DNA of 64,000 bases, from assembly GCF_036227205.1 (NCBI RefSeq), contig NZ_CP109442.1, positions 372,001 through 436,000 on the forward strand, written 5' to 3'. Shown here one piece after another: positions 30,993 through 43,028 of this stretch (its first letter is position 1; each line of letters begins with the position of its first letter). A program made the translations under genes and the position numbers. A model generated the notes under the pieces. The model searched no databases. It saw only the letters and a program-made list of their open reading frames with translations, and was not told the origin of the DNA. Source of the DNA: Amycolatopsis sp. NBC_01480 (GTDB taxonomy: Bacteria > Actinomycetota > Actinomycetes > Mycobacteriales > Pseudonocardiaceae).

Positions 30993-31880
30993 ATGCGTCT
31001 CACCCGGCTCGTTTTCGCCGCTCTCGCGGCAGTGGTCCTGCTCGCCGCCTCGGCCACCGCCGCGTCGGCCGCGCCCCTCCCGGCGCACTACCGCCACTAC
31101 GTCGCGCTCGGCGATTCGTACACCGCGGGCCCCCTCATCCCGCTGCTGCGGCTCGACCCGCTGGGCTGCGTGAAGTCGACAGGCAACTACCCGGCGATCC
31201 TCGCGGGCAAGCTGCGCGTGGACACCTACACCGACATCAGCTGCTCCGGCGCCGACACCTCGGACATGACGCAGGCGCAGAGCGTGCTGCTCGGCGTGAA
31301 CCCGCCGCAGCTGAGCGCGCTGCGGGCCGACACCGACCTGGTCACGCTCGGCATCGGCGGCAACGACTCCGGCGTGTTCGGCACCCTGGTCGACACCTGC
31401 CCCGGACTGCGCGCGAGCGACCCCACCGGCAACCCGTGCCAGCAGCACTTCACCACGAACGGCGTGGACACCATCAAGGCGAAGCTTGCGACCACCCAGC
31501 AGAGCGTGCAGACGGTGCTGGCCGGGATCCACGCACGCTCACCGCACGCGAAGGTCCTGGCGGTCGGCTACCCGCGGATCGCGCCGGCCTCCGGCTACTG
31601 CCCGGACACCCTGCCCTTCGCCGACGGTGACTACGCCTGGCTCTCCAGCGTCGAGCAGGCGCTGAACTCGGCCATCGCGAACGCCGTGGCCGCCGACGGC
31701 ACTGCGTCCTATGTGGACACCTTCGGCCCGTCCGCCGGGCACGACGCGTGTGCCGGTGGCGCCGCCTGGATCAACGGCAAGGACACGCTGCTGCTGGCCG
31801 CCGCCGCGTACCACCCGCTGGCCCGCGGGATGGCCGGCATGGCCACAGTGATCGCCGGACAGCTGAACTCCAGCCACTGA
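30993..31880 (+). CDS. Secreted SGNH (GDSL-type) hydrolase
   Basis: A 295-residue protein. A signal peptide (MRLTRLVFAALAAVVLLAAS, cut near TASAAPLP) precedes an SGNH domain: block I YVALGDSYTAG with the nucleophilic Ser, block III VTLGIGGNDSGVF with Gly and Asn, and block V AYHPLARGMAGMA with the catalytic His. Several Cys residues can form disulfides, as in the Streptomyces esterase/lipase group. Likely substrates are esters outside the cell. GAACGAGG lies about 5 bases before ATG. It is the first intact host gene after the interrupted methyltransferase. Confidence 0.9.
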   Translation: MRLTRLVFAALAAVVLLAASATAASAAPLPAHYRHYVALGDSYTAGPLIPLLRLDPLGCVKSTGNYPAILAGKLRVDTYTDISCSGADTSDMTQAQSVLLGVNPPQLSALRADTDLVTLGIGGNDSGVFGTLVDTCPGLRASDPTGNPCQQHFTTNGVDTIKAKLATTQQSVQTVLAGIHARSPHAKVLAVGYPRIAPASGYCPDTLPFADGDYAWLSSVEQALNSAIANAVAADGTASYVDTFGPSAGHDACAGGAAWINGKDTLLLAAAAYHPLARGMAGMATVIAGQLNSSH

Positions 31881-31917
31881 CCCGCTGCCTCACCTACCAG
31901 GTCTACTGAACCCCGGC

Positions 31918-32015
31918 GCGAGATCGCCGCCGCCGTCTGGACCGAGCGATTCCGCCCGGCCCCCTCGGGCCGGGCGGAATCGGGAGGGAAGACGGCGGCT
32001 CAAGGGCGATCTCGC
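31918..32015. repeat. Nested inverted repeats between the esterase and valS
   Basis: Three stems nest in order: GCGAGATCGCC (31918-31928) with 32005-32015; GCCGCCGTCT (31929-31938) with 31990-31999; and a 15-bp perfect GATTCCGCCCGGCCC (31948-31962) with 31967-31981. The two converging genes make a bidirectional terminator likely. Confidence 0.7.
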
Positions 32016-32060
32016 CGCCTCGGCGGAGCCGAGGCAGACAACACAGCGGTGGCTGAGACC

Positions 32061-34691
32061 TTATGAAGGCAGAGCCGCCAGGCGAGCCGTAATTCGGTCG
32101 ATCTCCGCCACCGCAGTTTCCCGGCGCAGCTTGATCTTTTCGATCACCGGGGCCGGGGCCTTGGCGATGAAGGACTCGTTGCCGAGCTTGCCCTCGGTCT
32201 GCGAAAGCTCCTTCTCGGCCACGCCCAGGTCCTTCTGCAGGCGCTTGCGCTCGGCGGCGACATCGACCGTGCCGGACAGGTCCAGCTCGACCGTCACGAT
32301 GCCGGTGGCCAGGGCGACCTCCAGTGAGGCGCTGGCGGAGAAGCCCTCCTCCGCCGGGGTCAGCCGGACCAGCGAGCGGATCGAGTCCTCGTGCCCGGAC
32401 ACCTCCGAGAAGCCCGCGCCCGCAACCCGCGCGGCCACCTTCTGGCCCGGCTTCAGGCCCTGGTCGGCGCGGAAGCGGCGGACCTCGGTGACGAGCTTCT
32501 GCACGTCGGCGATCCGGGCGTCGGCCACCGGGTCCGCGTAGCCCTCGAACGGCGTCGGCCACGGCGCGATCACCAGCGACTCACCGCCGGTCAGCGCGAT
32601 CCACAGCTTCTCGGTGATGAACGGGATGAACGGGTGCAGCAGCCGCAGCACCGTGTCCAGCACGTGCCCGAGCACCGACCGCGTCGCCGCGACCCGCGCC
32701 TCGTCGCCTTGGTACAGCTGGACCTTCGCCAGTTCCAGGTACCAGTCGCACAGCTCGTTCCAGGTGAACTGGTAGAGCGCGGCCGCCACCTTGGCGAACT
32801 GGAAGTCCTCGAACAGTCCGTCCACTTCGGACACCAGCGCGCCGAGGCGGCCGAGGATCCAGCGGTCGGCCTCGGTCAGCTCCGCCGCGGCGGGCAGGCC
32901 GGCCGACACCGAGGCGCCGTTCATCATGGCGAACTTGCTGGCGTTCCACAGCTTCGTGCCGAAGTTGCGGGAGCCGGCGGCCCATTCGTCGGCCAGCGCC
33001 ATGTCGCCGCCCGGGTTCGCGCCGCGGGCGAGGGTGAAGCGGGTGGCGTCGGCGCCGTACGCGTCCATCCACTCGAGCGGGTCGATCACGTTGCCGCGCG
33101 ACTTCGACATCTTCTTGCCCTGTGCGTCGCGGATCAGGCCGTGCAGGTAGACGTGGTCGAACGGCTGGACGCCGTCCATCTGCTGCACGCCGAACATCAT
33201 CATCCGCACGACCCAGAAGAACAGGATGTCGTAACCGGTGGACAGCACGCTGGTCGGATAGAACTTCCGCAGGTCAGCCGAATCGGCCGGCCAGCCCATG
33301 GTCGACATCGGCCACAGGCCCGAGGAGAACCAGGTGTCCAGCACGTCCGGGTCCTGCGTCCAGCCCTCGCCCGAGGGCGGCTGCTCGTCCGGGCCCACGC
33401 ACACGACCTGGTCGTCCGGGCCGTACCAGACCGGGATCCGGTGGCCCCACCACAGCTGGCGCGAGATCGTCCAGTCGTGCATGTTGTCGACCCAGTCGAA
33501 GTAGCGCTTCTCCAGCTCGGCCGGGTGGATCTTGGTGCGGCCGTCGCGCACCGCGTCGCCCGCCAGCCGGGCCAGCTCCTCGACCTTGACCCACCACTGC
33601 AGCGAAAGCCGCGGTTCGACCACCGTGTCGCACCGCGAGCAGTGGCCCACCGCGTGCACGTACGGCCGCTTCTCGGCGACGATCCGGCCCGCCTCGCGCA
33701 GCGCCGCGACCACCGCGGGCCGCGCCTCGAACCGGTCCATGCCCTCGAACGGGCCCGCGACGGTGATCTGCGCGCGCTCGTTCATCACGGTCAGCATCGG
33801 CAGGTCGTGGCGGCGGCCGATCTCGAAGTCGTTCGGGTCGTGCGCCGGGGTCACCTTCACCGCGCCGGTGCCGAACTCGGGATCGACGTGCTTGTCCGCG
33901 ACGATCGGGATCCTGCGGCCGGTCAGCGGCAGCTCGACCTCGGTGCCGACCAGGTGCGCGTACCGCTCGTCGTCCGGGTGCACGGCCACGGCGGTGTCGC
34001 CCAGCATGGTCTCCGCGCGGGTGGTGGCGACCACGATCGCGTCGGCCCCGTCGCCGTAGCGGATGGAGACGAGCTCGCCGTCGTCGTCGCTGTGGTCCAC
34101 CTCGATGTCCGACAGCGCGGTCTGGCACCGCGGGCACCAGTTGATGATGCGCTCGGCGCGGTAGATGAGGCCGGCGTCGAAGAAGTTCTTGAACACCGTC
34201 TGCACGGCCTGCGACAGGTTCTCGTCCATGGTGAAGCGCTCGCGCGACCAGTCGACGCCGTCGCCGAGCCGCTTCATCTGGCCCAGGATCTTGCCGCCGT
34301 ACTCGGCCTTCCACTCCCAGACGCGCTCGACGAACTTCTCCCGGCCCAGGTCGTGGCGGGACAGGCCCTCGCCGGCGAGCTGCCGCTCGACCACGTTCTG
34401 CGTCGCGATGCCGGCGTGGTCCATGCCGGGCAGCCACAGCACCTCGTACCCCTGCATCCGGCGCCGGCGGCTCATGGCGTCCATCAGGGTGTGGTTGAGC
34501 GCGTGGCCCATGTGCAGGCTGCCGGTCACGTTCGGCGGCGGCAGTACGATCGAGAACGGCGGCTTGTCCGACGTGGCATCGGCCGTGAAGTACCCGGCCG
34601 CTACCCAGCGGTCGTACATGGGCGCTTCTTCGGCGGCCGGGTCCCAGGCGCCCGGAAGGTCGGTGGTCTGCTGCGGAGCGTTCTCGGTCAC
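32061..34691 (-). CDS. valS: Valyl-tRNA synthetase
   Basis: An 876-residue class I aminoacyl-tRNA synthetase that charges tRNA-Val and edits misactivated Thr. The HIGH-type motif is [10 protein letters not shown] near residue 60 and the KMSKS loop is [18 protein letters not shown] near 530. The editing domain has [22 protein letters not shown]-terminal coiled coil ends the protein ([20 protein letters not shown]). GTG at 34691 ([14 protein letters not shown]) is preferred over the TTG three codons earlier; no ribosome-binding site is visible and TAGACT lies just upstream, so a leaderless mRNA is possible. Length matches actinobacterial ValS. Confidence 0.97.
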   Translation of the reverse strand: MTENAPQQTTDLPGAWDPAAEEAPMYDRWVAAGYFTADATSDKPPFSIVLPPPNVTGSLHMGHALNHTLMDAMSRRRRMQGYEVLWLPGMDHAGIATQNVVERQLAGEGLSRHDLGREKFVERVWEWKAEYGGKILGQMKRLGDGVDWSRERFTMDENLSQAVQTVFKNFFDAGLIYRAERIINWCPRCQTALSDIEVDHSDDDGELVSIRYGDGADAIVVATTRAETMLGDTAVAVHPDDERYAHLVGTEVELPLTGRRIPIVADKHVDPEFGTGAVKVTPAHDPNDFEIGRRHDLPMLTVMNERAQITVAGPFEGMDRFEARPAVVAALREAGRIVAEKRPYVHAVGHCSRCDTVVEPRLSLQWWVKVEELARLAGDAVRDGRTKIHPAELEKRYFDWVDNMHDWTISRQLWWGHRIPVWYGPDDQVVCVGPDEQPPSGEGWTQDPDVLDTWFSSGLWPMSTMGWPADSADLRKFYPTSVLSTGYDILFFWVVRMMMFGVQQMDGVQPFDHVYLHGLIRDAQGKKMSKSRGNVIDPLEWMDAYGADATRFTLARGANPGGDMALADEWAAGSRNFGTKLWNASKFAMMNGASVSAGLPAAAELTEADRWILGRLGALVSEVDGLFEDFQFAKVAAALYQFTWNELCDWYLELAKVQLYQGDEARVAATRSVLGHVLDTVLRLLHPFIPFITEKLWIALTGGESLVIAPWPTPFEGYADPVADARIADVQKLVTEVRRFRADQGLKPGQKVAARVAGAGFSEVSGHEDSIRSLVRLTPAEEGFSASASLEVALATGIVTVELDLSGTVDVAAERKRLQKDLGVAEKELSQTEGKLGNESFIAKAPAPVIEKIKLRRETAVAEIDRITARLAALPS

Positions 34692-34750
34692 AATGGACAA
34701 GTCTACGAACCCGCTTCCGCGGGGTTACGCAGGGGGAAAGGGGTAGCCGG

Positions 34751-35089
34751 ATGACACGCCCGGAAGAGCCGGACGACCGGATCGAGACGCATCCGGACCT
34801 CATCGACCCGAACTGGCAGAAACACGCCGAAGTGGACGCCTGGCTGGGCGCGAAGAAGGAGCTGAAGAAGCGCCGCAAGCGTGAGCGCCGCACCGGCACG
34901 CCGCAGCGATACGGCGTTCAGGCGGCGCCGAGCCGCTGGCCGGGCATCCTCGCCGTGACGGGCCTGATCGTGCTGCTGGTCGCCGCGATCGTCGTGCACC
35001 AGGTCCAGGGCGTCGGCGTGAACGAGCAGTCGGTGCAATACATCTTGAGCCTCGGCGCGCAGACGCCGCCGGTCACGCACCTGTACTGA
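34751..35089 (+). CDS. Small single-pass membrane protein
   Basis: A 112-residue protein with a charged cytosolic N-terminus containing a very basic stretch (KKELKKRRKRERRTGTPQRY), one membrane segment at about residues 63-85 (GILAVTGLIVLLVAAIVVHQ) and a short outside tail. ATG 34751 has an AAGGGG stretch upstream. It is divergent from valS; a role is unknown. Confidence 0.75.
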   Translation: MTRPEEPDDRIETHPDLIDPNWQKHAEVDAWLGAKKELKKRRKRERRTGTPQRYGVQAAPSRWPGILAVTGLIVLLVAAIVVHQVQGVGVNEQSVQYILSLGAQTPPVTHLY

Positions 35090-35096
35090 AGCTTCT

Positions 35097-35147
35097 CCGC
35101 TAAGGCCTCCTTACCCGCGTCCAGCGCCGGCAAGGAGGCCTTAGCGG
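35097..35147. terminator. Perfect 16-bp hairpin
   Basis: CCGCTAAGGCCTCCTT (35097-35112) pairs with AAGGAGGCCTTAGCGG (35132-35147), loop 19 bases, 7 bases after the membrane protein stop. No T-run follows. Likely terminator for the 34751-35089 gene. Confidence 0.6.
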
Positions 35148-35202
35148 CGTCCGGGGGAGTTTTCGGCCACATCACCCGAGCCGGGATGCACAGGCCAAGC
35201 TA

Positions 35203-35218
35203 CACAGTCTAGACTGTG
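35203..35218. promoter_or_regulatory. 16-bp palindromic operator of the MarR gene
   Basis: CACAGTCTAGACTGTG is a perfect palindrome ending 3 bases before the ATG at 35222, overlapping the likely promoter or start site. MarR proteins typically bind such dyads to repress themselves and an adjacent transporter. Confidence 0.75.
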
Positions 35219-35221
35219 CAC

Positions 35222-35659
35222 ATGGCCACCGTTCCCGCTCACGTCGCCGAGTCCGCCGGCTGGATCCGCGGCGTCGTCGGCCAGCTGCACCGCCGGCTGC
35301 GGCAAGTCGACAACGCGGAAATCCTCACGCCGTCGCAGTCGGCCGTGCTGAACCGGCTCGACCGCGAAGGACCCGCCACGCAGGGCGAACTCGCCGCGGC
35401 CGAGCACGTGCGGCAGCAGTCGATGGCCGCGACGCTGGCCGTACTCGACGAGCTGGGCTACCTCAGCCGCACCCGTGACCCGGCGGACGGGCGGCGCAGC
35501 GTGGTCAGCCTGTCCGGGCTGGGCACCAAGACCGTGCGCGGGATCCACCAGCACCGGAACGAGTGGATCGCGAACGCGCTGGTGGCCGAGCTGAACGCCG
35601 ACGAGCTGAAGACCGTCCGCCAGGCGCTGCCGCTGCTGCAGCGGATCGCGCAGCACTGA
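35222..35659 (+). CDS. MarR-family transcriptional regulator
   Basis: A 145-residue winged-helix regulator: SAVLNRLDREGPATQGELAA, then HVRQQSMAATLAVLDELGYL as recognition helix and DPADGRRSVVSLSGLG as wing, the MarR DxRxR-type signature. ATG at 35222 was chosen; a GTG two codons earlier lies inside the palindrome. The next gene, 38 bases downstream, is a drug-type MFS exporter, the usual MarR target. Ligand release of repression is inferred from the family. Confidence 0.9.
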   Translation: MATVPAHVAESAGWIRGVVGQLHRRLRQVDNAEILTPSQSAVLNRLDREGPATQGELAAAEHVRQQSMAATLAVLDELGYLSRTRDPADGRRSVVSLSGLGTKTVRGIHQHRNEWIANALVAELNADELKTVRQALPLLQRIAQH

Positions 35660-35696
35660 AACCCCACCGTAAAACCGAATCCCGATCGAAGGAGCC

Positions 35697-37103
35697 GTGA
35701 CGAGCACCGCCACCACCACCGCACCCGCCCGCTTCGGCGTCCGGCTCGTCACCCCCCTCGTGGCGAGCGCGGTGCTGAACCCGATCAACTCCACCCTCAT
35801 CGCCGTCGCGCTCGTGCCGATCGGGCAGAGCTTCGGCGCCGGGCCGGGCCGCACGGCCTGGCTGATCTCCGCGCTCTACCTGGCCACGGCGGTCGGGCAG
35901 CCGGTGGTCGGGCTGCTGGTCGACCGGTACGGCGCCCGCCGGGTGCTGCTGTCCGGCGCGGCCGTGGTGATGGCCGCCGGAATCGCCGGGCTGGTGCCGG
36001 TCTCGGTCGACTGGCTGACCGGCGTCCGCGCGGTGCTCGGCATCGGCACCTGCGCCGGGTTCCCGGCCGCGATGGCCGTGCTGCGCAAGCACGCCGACGC
36101 CGCCGGCCAGGGCGTGCCGGCGCGGGTGCTCTCGGTGCTGTCGCTGTCCTCGCAGACGGTCATGGTGATCGGCCCGACGCTGGGCGGGGTGCTGATCGGG
36201 CTGTTCGGCTGGCCGGCGATCTTCGCGGTGAACATCCCGCTCGCGGGTATTTCCTTGCTGCTGGCCATCTTCTGGGTGCCGAAGGACGCCCCGGCGCGGC
36301 GGGCGGGCGAGCGGCCGGAGCGGATCGACGTGCTCGGCATCGCGCTGTTCTCACTAGCCCTCCTGGTGCTGCTGTTCTATCTGATGGCTCCGGGTATCGG
36401 CGATCTGTGGCTGCTCGCGGTGGCCGCCGCCGTCGGCGCCGCGTTCGCGGTGGTCGAGCTGCGCGTCCGGCGGCCGTTCATCGACCTGCGGATGCTCGGC
36501 GCGAACCGCGCGATCCTGCGCACCTACCTGCGCCAGTCCCTGAGCTTCATGGCGATCTACGCGATCATGTTCGGCTACGTCCAGTGGCTGGAGGAGGGCC
36601 GCGGCTTCAGCGAGTCCGTGTCCGGGCTGCTGCTCCTGCCGATGTCCGCGGTCGCCGTCGGCGCCGCCGCGATGTCCGGCCGCGCGACCGGCGTCCGCGC
36701 GCGGCTGCTGGTGGTCGCCGTGGCGCTGGCCGCGGGCTCGGTGGCGCTGCTGTTCGTCACCGACCGGACCTGGCTCGGCGCGCTGCTGGGCCTGGTCGCG
36801 CTGTTCGGCCTGGCCCAGGGCCTGACCAGCGTCGCCAACCAGACCACGCTGTACCGCGAGGCCCCGGCCGAGACGATGGGCACGGCCAGCGGGCTGTTCC
36901 GCACCGCCCAGTACCTCGGCGCCATCGTGGCCGCCACCGTGATCGCCCAGTGCTACGGCGGGCACGCCGACTCCGGCGGGCTGCACCGGCTGGGCCTGGT
37001 GCTGATCGTGGTCAGCGCCCTGCTGCTGGTGGTGACCGTGTTCGACCGCGGGCTGCGGAGCGCTGAACGGGCCGAGCGCGGCCGCCGTGCCGAGCGTTCC
37101 TGA
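35697..37103 (+). CDS. MFS exporter (DHA2-like)
   Basis: A 468-residue membrane protein with about 14 hydrophobic segments, a motif A between TM2 and TM3 (VDRYGARRVLLSG) and the proline/Gly-rich antiporter region GPTLGGVLIGLFGW in TM5. This fits proton-coupled drug exporters of the EmrB/QacA type. GTG at 35697 has AAGGAG directly upstream. It is co-transcribed with the MarR gene that precedes it, which suggests induction by a toxic compound. Confidence 0.88.
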   Translation: MTSTATTTAPARFGVRLVTPLVASAVLNPINSTLIAVALVPIGQSFGAGPGRTAWLISALYLATAVGQPVVGLLVDRYGARRVLLSGAAVVMAAGIAGLVPVSVDWLTGVRAVLGIGTCAGFPAAMAVLRKHADAAGQGVPARVLSVLSLSSQTVMVIGPTLGGVLIGLFGWPAIFAVNIPLAGISLLLAIFWVPKDAPARRAGERPERIDVLGIALFSLALLVLLFYLMAPGIGDLWLLAVAAAVGAAFAVVELRVRRPFIDLRMLGANRAILRTYLRQSLSFMAIYAIMFGYVQWLEEGRGFSESVSGLLLLPMSAVAVGAAAMSGRATGVRARLLVVAVALAAGSVALLFVTDRTWLGALLGLVALFGLAQGLTSVANQTTLYREAPAETMGTASGLFRTAQYLGAIVAATVIAQCYGGHADSGGLHRLGLVLIVVSALLLVVTVFDRGLRSAERAERGRRAERS

Positions 37104-37175
37104 TCCGGCTGCTTTTGATCGGATAAGCAGATAACAGCGAACCCCGGCTTGGGAAACGGATCATCAAGGCGCACG

Positions 37176-39497
<2,322 letters not shown>

Positions 39498-39511
39498 GCG
39501 GCCGGTCCGGT

Positions 39512-39563
39512 GGACTCGTGAGTGTTCAGAACGGTTCTAACCGTCATGAACACTCACGAGTCC
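39512..39563. terminator. Bidirectional hairpin between convergent genes
   Basis: GGACTCGTGAGTGTTCA (39512-39528) pairs perfectly with 39547-39563 (17 bp). The loop holds a second ACGGTT/AACCGT stem. It lies between the convergent oxidoreductase and LCP genes and looks like a bidirectional terminator. Confidence 0.7.
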
Positions 39564-39567
39564 TTGC

Positions 39568-41043
39568 TCAGTCGACGCAGTTCTCCCCCGCCGAGGAGAT
39601 CGGCGCATCGCCGGCCCCGGCCGCGCCGCCGCCCACGGCCACTCCTGTGCCACCACCACTGCCCACGGCGCGCTGGCCGTCACCGCCCCCGGCAGAGGAG
39701 CCCGGGCCGGCGTAGACCTGGCCGAGGATGACCTGGATGTGCCCGGCCGGCACGTCCGCGGACTCGGCCGTGGGGAGGCCGCCCAGCAGCTTCGCCACCT
39801 GCGCGCCCTGCGTGGCGAGGTCCGCGCCGTACCGCACCACCGAAGTGCGGCGGGCCGGAGCGTTGCCGGTCTGTCCCGGCGTGAAACCCTTGTCCTTCAA
39901 CGCAGTCGCCACGCGGGCGGCCAGGCCGCTCGCGTCCCCCGCGTTCGACACGTCCACGGTCGGGCCCTGTCCCGCCGTCCCCCCGGGCGGCGCGGCCACG
40001 GGCGGGGCGCCGATCAGCCCGGCCGCGAACGCCTTGACCTGCGCGGGATCCACCTGCACGGCCGTCCACGTCGGATGCTGCTTGTTGTAGCGGTAGTCGG
40101 GGTTGACCACCGGGATGGTGGAGAACTGGATGCCGCCGCCGGTGATCCCGTGCAGCTGGCCGACGAAGTCCAACAGGTTCCACGAACTGTCGATGACCAC
40201 GGACTTCTTCACCGCGTCGATCAGGGCGCCCAGTTTGCCCGGGTCGGCCAGCGTGCCCGCGGAGAGCACCTCGTGCGCCAGCGACGCGAGGAAGACCTGC
40301 TGGCGCACCACGCGGTCGAGGTCGCTGCGCGGGAGGTTCTTGCGCTGGCGGACGAACGCGAGCGCGTCGGCGCCGGAGACCTTCTGGGGTCCCTTCGGGA
40401 AGTTCGCGCCGGAGTCCTCGTCCTTCGTCGCCTCCTTGAGGCACACCTGCACGCCGCCGACGGCGTTGCTGATGTCGTAGAAGCTCAGCAGGTTCACCTC
40501 GGCGAAGTGATCGATGGTCACGCCGGTGAGGTCCTCCACCGCCTGCCGGGTCGCGCGGCGCCCGGCGGTCAGGGACCCCTCCCTGATCTTGTCCTTGTCC
40601 GTCTCGCCCGCCGCGCGCAGCCGCGAAGCCTCGGCCGCCTTGGCCTTGCCGAAGGCGGAGTTGATCTTGTCCGGCCCGCCCGCCATCTGGACGTAGGAGT
40701 CGCGCGGGATGGAGAACGCCTTGATGCTCTCCTGCCCGTTCGGGATGCGCAGCACGATCAGGGTGTCGGTGAGGTCGTCACCGTTGGGCCCGGCGCGCAG
40801 CTCCTCCAGCACGTTCTTGGGCAGCGGGTTGCCCTGCATGTCGTCGCGCGAGTCCCGGCCCACCAGCAGGATGTCGAGCGAGCCGTCGGCCGGCTGCTCA
40901 CCGGGCGTCGTCGGCGCGCCGACGCCGAGCACGTCGCTGCGCGTGACCCCGTCGAGGGAGCTCAGCGTCGAGTAGCCGTAGGCCGTGCCCGCGAAGGTGA
41001 TCAGCGCCAGCCCTGAAACGACGATCTTTCCTGCTATCCGCAC
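39568..41043 (-). CDS. LytR-CpsA-Psr (LCP) cell-wall ligase
   Basis: A 491-residue protein. A membrane anchor at residues 5-27 (IVVSGLALITFAGTAYGY) precedes the LCP domain: DILLVGRDSRDDMQG, then DTLIVLRIPNGQESIKAFSIPRDS with the catalytic Arg/Asp set, and the KINSAFGKAKAAEA and ALAFVRQRKNLPRSDLDRVV stretches. A LytR C-terminal domain follows (PTVDVSNAGDASGLAARVAT). The tail is Gly/Ala/Ser-rich. LCP enzymes transfer secondary wall polymers such as arabinogalactan to peptidoglycan. GTG at 41043 is the only good start before the anchor. Confidence 0.92.
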   Translation of the reverse strand: MRIAGKIVVSGLALITFAGTAYGYSTLSSLDGVTRSDVLGVGAPTTPGEQPADGSLDILLVGRDSRDDMQGNPLPKNVLEELRAGPNGDDLTDTLIVLRIPNGQESIKAFSIPRDSYVQMAGGPDKINSAFGKAKAAEASRLRAAGETDKDKIREGSLTAGRRATRQAVEDLTGVTIDHFAEVNLLSFYDISNAVGGVQVCLKEATKDEDSGANFPKGPQKVSGADALAFVRQRKNLPRSDLDRVVRQQVFLASLAHEVLSAGTLADPGKLGALIDAVKKSVVIDSSWNLLDFVGQLHGITGGGIQFSTIPVVNPDYRYNKQHPTWTAVQVDPAQVKAFAAGLIGAPPVAAPPGGTAGQGPTVDVSNAGDASGLAARVATALKDKGFTPGQTGNAPARRTSVVRYGADLATQGAQVAKLLGGLPTAESADVPAGHIQVILGQVYAGPGSSAGGGDGQRAVGSGGGTGVAVGGGAAGAGDAPISSAGENCVD

Positions 41044-41099
41044 ACCCCCCTCGACGTGCCGGGACCCCCGCCTGCTGCATCCGTGACCCAGTTCACATC

Positions 41100-41846
41100 T
41101 CAGCGCAGGTAGGACGCGCCGTTCAGGTCGAGCACCGCGCCCGAGGCCCAGGTCGCCCCGGGCGAAGCCAGGTAGACGACGGCGTCGGCGATCTCGGCCG
41201 GCTCCGCGACGCGGCCGAAGGGGCTCTGCCCGAGCACGTCGTCGGTGATCCGGTCGGCGACGCGCTCGGTGGCGGTGAACCCGGGCGCCACCGACGTCAC
41301 CGCGATCCCGTGCGACGCCAGCGCCACCGCGAGCGACTGGCCCAGCGAGTGCAGCGCCGCCTTGCCCGCCCCGTACGCCGGGTAGTCCGGCTCGCCGCGG
41401 AAGGCCCCGCGCGAGCCGACGTTCACGATCCGCCCCGGCGCGCCGCGGGCGATCAGGTGCCGCGCGACGCAGTAGGAGAGGTTGGCCGCGCCGAACAGGT
41501 TGACCTCCAGCGTGTCCCGCCACACCCGTTGCCAGTCCTGATAGGACACTTCCGGCACGGGCGTAGCGGTCGCCTGCGTGGTGCCGACGGCGGCGTTGTT
41601 CACCAGCACGTCGACGCCGCCGAGACCCTCTTCGGCGGCGTCCGCGATCCGTTGCACCACTTCGGGTTCGGCCAGGTCGCCGGAGACCAGGACGTGCCCG
41701 GTCCCGGGCAATGACTCGAGCGTCTCCTCGGCGGCCGCGGCGTTTGATCCATAGTGGACTGCCACTCGGTCACCCTTGGCCGCGAAGGCGGTGGCGATCG
41801 CGCGGCCGATGCCGCGGGACGCGCCGGTGACCAGCACGCCGCTCAT
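41100..41846 (-). CDS. Short-chain dehydrogenase/reductase
   Basis: A 248-residue SDR with the cofactor motif [11 protein letters not shown], the structural VNNAAVG, catalytic Ser in VNVGSRGAF and Tyr-x-x-x-Lys in [10 protein letters not shown]. The Gly-rich start and lack of an acidic residue after strand 2 (AVHYGSN) suggest NADP. Its ATG overlaps the stop of the glyoxalase gene (ATGA), so they form one operon. The substrate is unknown; with a glyoxalase and GntR regulator, a small catabolic unit is likely. Confidence 0.9.
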   Translation of the reverse strand: MSGVLVTGASRGIGRAIATAFAAKGDRVAVHYGSNAAAAEETLESLPGTGHVLVSGDLAEPEVVQRIADAAEEGLGGVDVLVNNAAVGTTQATATPVPEVSYQDWQRVWRDTLEVNLFGAANLSYCVARHLIARGAPGRIVNVGSRGAFRGEPDYPAYGAGKAALHSLGQSLAVALASHGIAVTSVAPGFTATERVADRITDDVLGQSPFGRVAEPAEIADAVVYLASPGATWASGAVLDLNGASYLR

Positions 41847-42265
41847 CGGGCGAACAGCTGCGACTCGTCGCGGAACGCCTTGAACTCCAAGGCGTTGCCC
41901 GCGGGATCGTGCAGGAACATCGTCCACTGCTCCCCCGGCTCCCCGGCGAAGCGCTGGTACGGCTCGATCACGAACTCTGTGCCCGCCTCGCGCAGCCGGC
42001 CCGCCAGCACGTGGAACCCCTCGACGTCGAGGACCAGGCCGAAGTGCGGCACGGGCACGTCGTGGCCGTCGACCGGATTGCGGCCGGCCTCGGCGCGGGC
42101 GCCCGGGACGACGTGCGTGACCACCTGGTGCCCGTGGAAGTCCCAGTCGACCCAGGCGTCGGCCGAGCGGCCCTCGGCGAGGCCGAGCACCCCGCCGTAG
42201 AACGCGCGGGCGCGGCCGAGGTCGTCGACCGGGATGGCGAGGTGGAAGGCGGGACGGGCGGCCAT
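41843..42265 (-). CDS. Glyoxalase/VOC-family protein
   Basis: A 140-residue VOC-fold protein with the first beta-alpha-beta-beta-beta module ([20 protein letters not shown]) and metal-ligand-like residues: His8 in FHLAIP, His46 in DFHGHQVV, His74 in VPHFGLVL, and Glu127 in NALEFKAF. Members are glyoxalases, dioxygenases or resistance proteins. ATG 42265 has AAGGAG 5 bases upstream. It is first in the operon with the SDR and divergent from a GntR regulator. Confidence 0.85.
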   Translation of the reverse strand: MAARPAFHLAIPVDDLGRARAFYGGVLGLAEGRSADAWVDWDFHGHQVVTHVVPGARAEAGRNPVDGHDVPVPHFGLVLDVEGFHVLAGRLREAGTEFVIEPYQRFAGEPGEQWTMFLHDPAGNALEFKAFRDESQLFAR

Positions 42266-42338
42266 GGTGCTCCTTGGGGCAGCGAACGGGGACGGGTCCA
42301 CCTTGATCTGACGATGTCCAAATGTCAACATTAGCCGC

Positions 42339-43022
42339 ATGGACGTCACATCGCTGGGGAAAGCCGCCCGCCGCGGCCTCGCCGAGGAGGCCGCGGACCG
42401 CGTGCGCGACGCGATCTTCGCCGGGCATTTCGCGCCGGGCGCGCCGCTGCGGGAGGTCGAGCTGGCCGCGTCGCTGGAAATCAGCCGCGGCTCGGTGCGC
42501 GAGGGCCTGGCCCAGCTCGAACGCGAGGGCCTGGTCCACAGCGGCTGGCACCGTCCCACCACCGTCGTCGAGGTGACGCCTGGCGACGTCGAGGAGGTCT
42601 ACTCCGTCCGCGCCGCGCTCGACCGCCTCGCCGCCACCACCGCCCGCGCGGGCGCGACACCCGGCGACCTGGCCCGGCTCGACGAGCTGGTGGACACGAT
42701 GGCGGCGGAGGTCGCCCACGCCGACGGCCCACGCCTGCTGGCCCTCGACATCGCCTTCCACGACCACGTTTACGCGGCCGCGGGCAACCGCCGCCTCACC
42801 GACGCGTGGCAGGCGGTGCGGTCGCAGGTGTACTTGTTCCAGCTCCAGCGGGTGTCGCTGAGTCATGACCACTACCGCTCGCGCGTAGTGAGTGAACACC
42901 GCGAACTGGCGAACCTGCTGCGCGACGGCGACCCGGACGCGCTGGCCCGGGTCGCCGAGGAACACGTGGACTCCGCTCGGCGCAGCCTGCTCACCGATCT
43001 GGCGAAACCCCGACAGACTTGA
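42339..43022 (+). CDS. GntR/FadR-family regulator with FCD domain
   Basis: A 227-residue protein. The N-terminal winged helix ([40 protein letters not shown]) is followed by an FCD effector domain with the conserved [20 protein letters not shown] and a C-terminal [14 protein letters not shown] metal/ligand His set. It is divergent from the glyoxalase-SDR operon with 73 bases between, so it very probably controls it. The ligand is unknown, often a small carboxylate in this family. Confidence 0.9.
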   Translation: MDVTSLGKAARRGLAEEAADRVRDAIFAGHFAPGAPLREVELAASLEISRGSVREGLAQLEREGLVHSGWHRPTTVVEVTPGDVEEVYSVRAALDRLAATTARAGATPGDLARLDELVDTMAAEVAHADGPRLLALDIAFHDHVYAAAGNRRLTDAWQAVRSQVYLFQLQRVSLSHDHYRSRVVSEHRELANLLRDGDPDALARVAEEHVDSARRSLLTDLAKPRQT

Positions 43023-43028
43023 CCCGCC

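Noticed and set aside
32391..34754. A 787-codon open frame on the plus strand opposite valS
   Set aside because: It is antisense to a fully conserved valS. Its composition (Arg/Ala/His/Val-rich) is the usual shadow of high-GC coding DNA and it has no recognisable domain.
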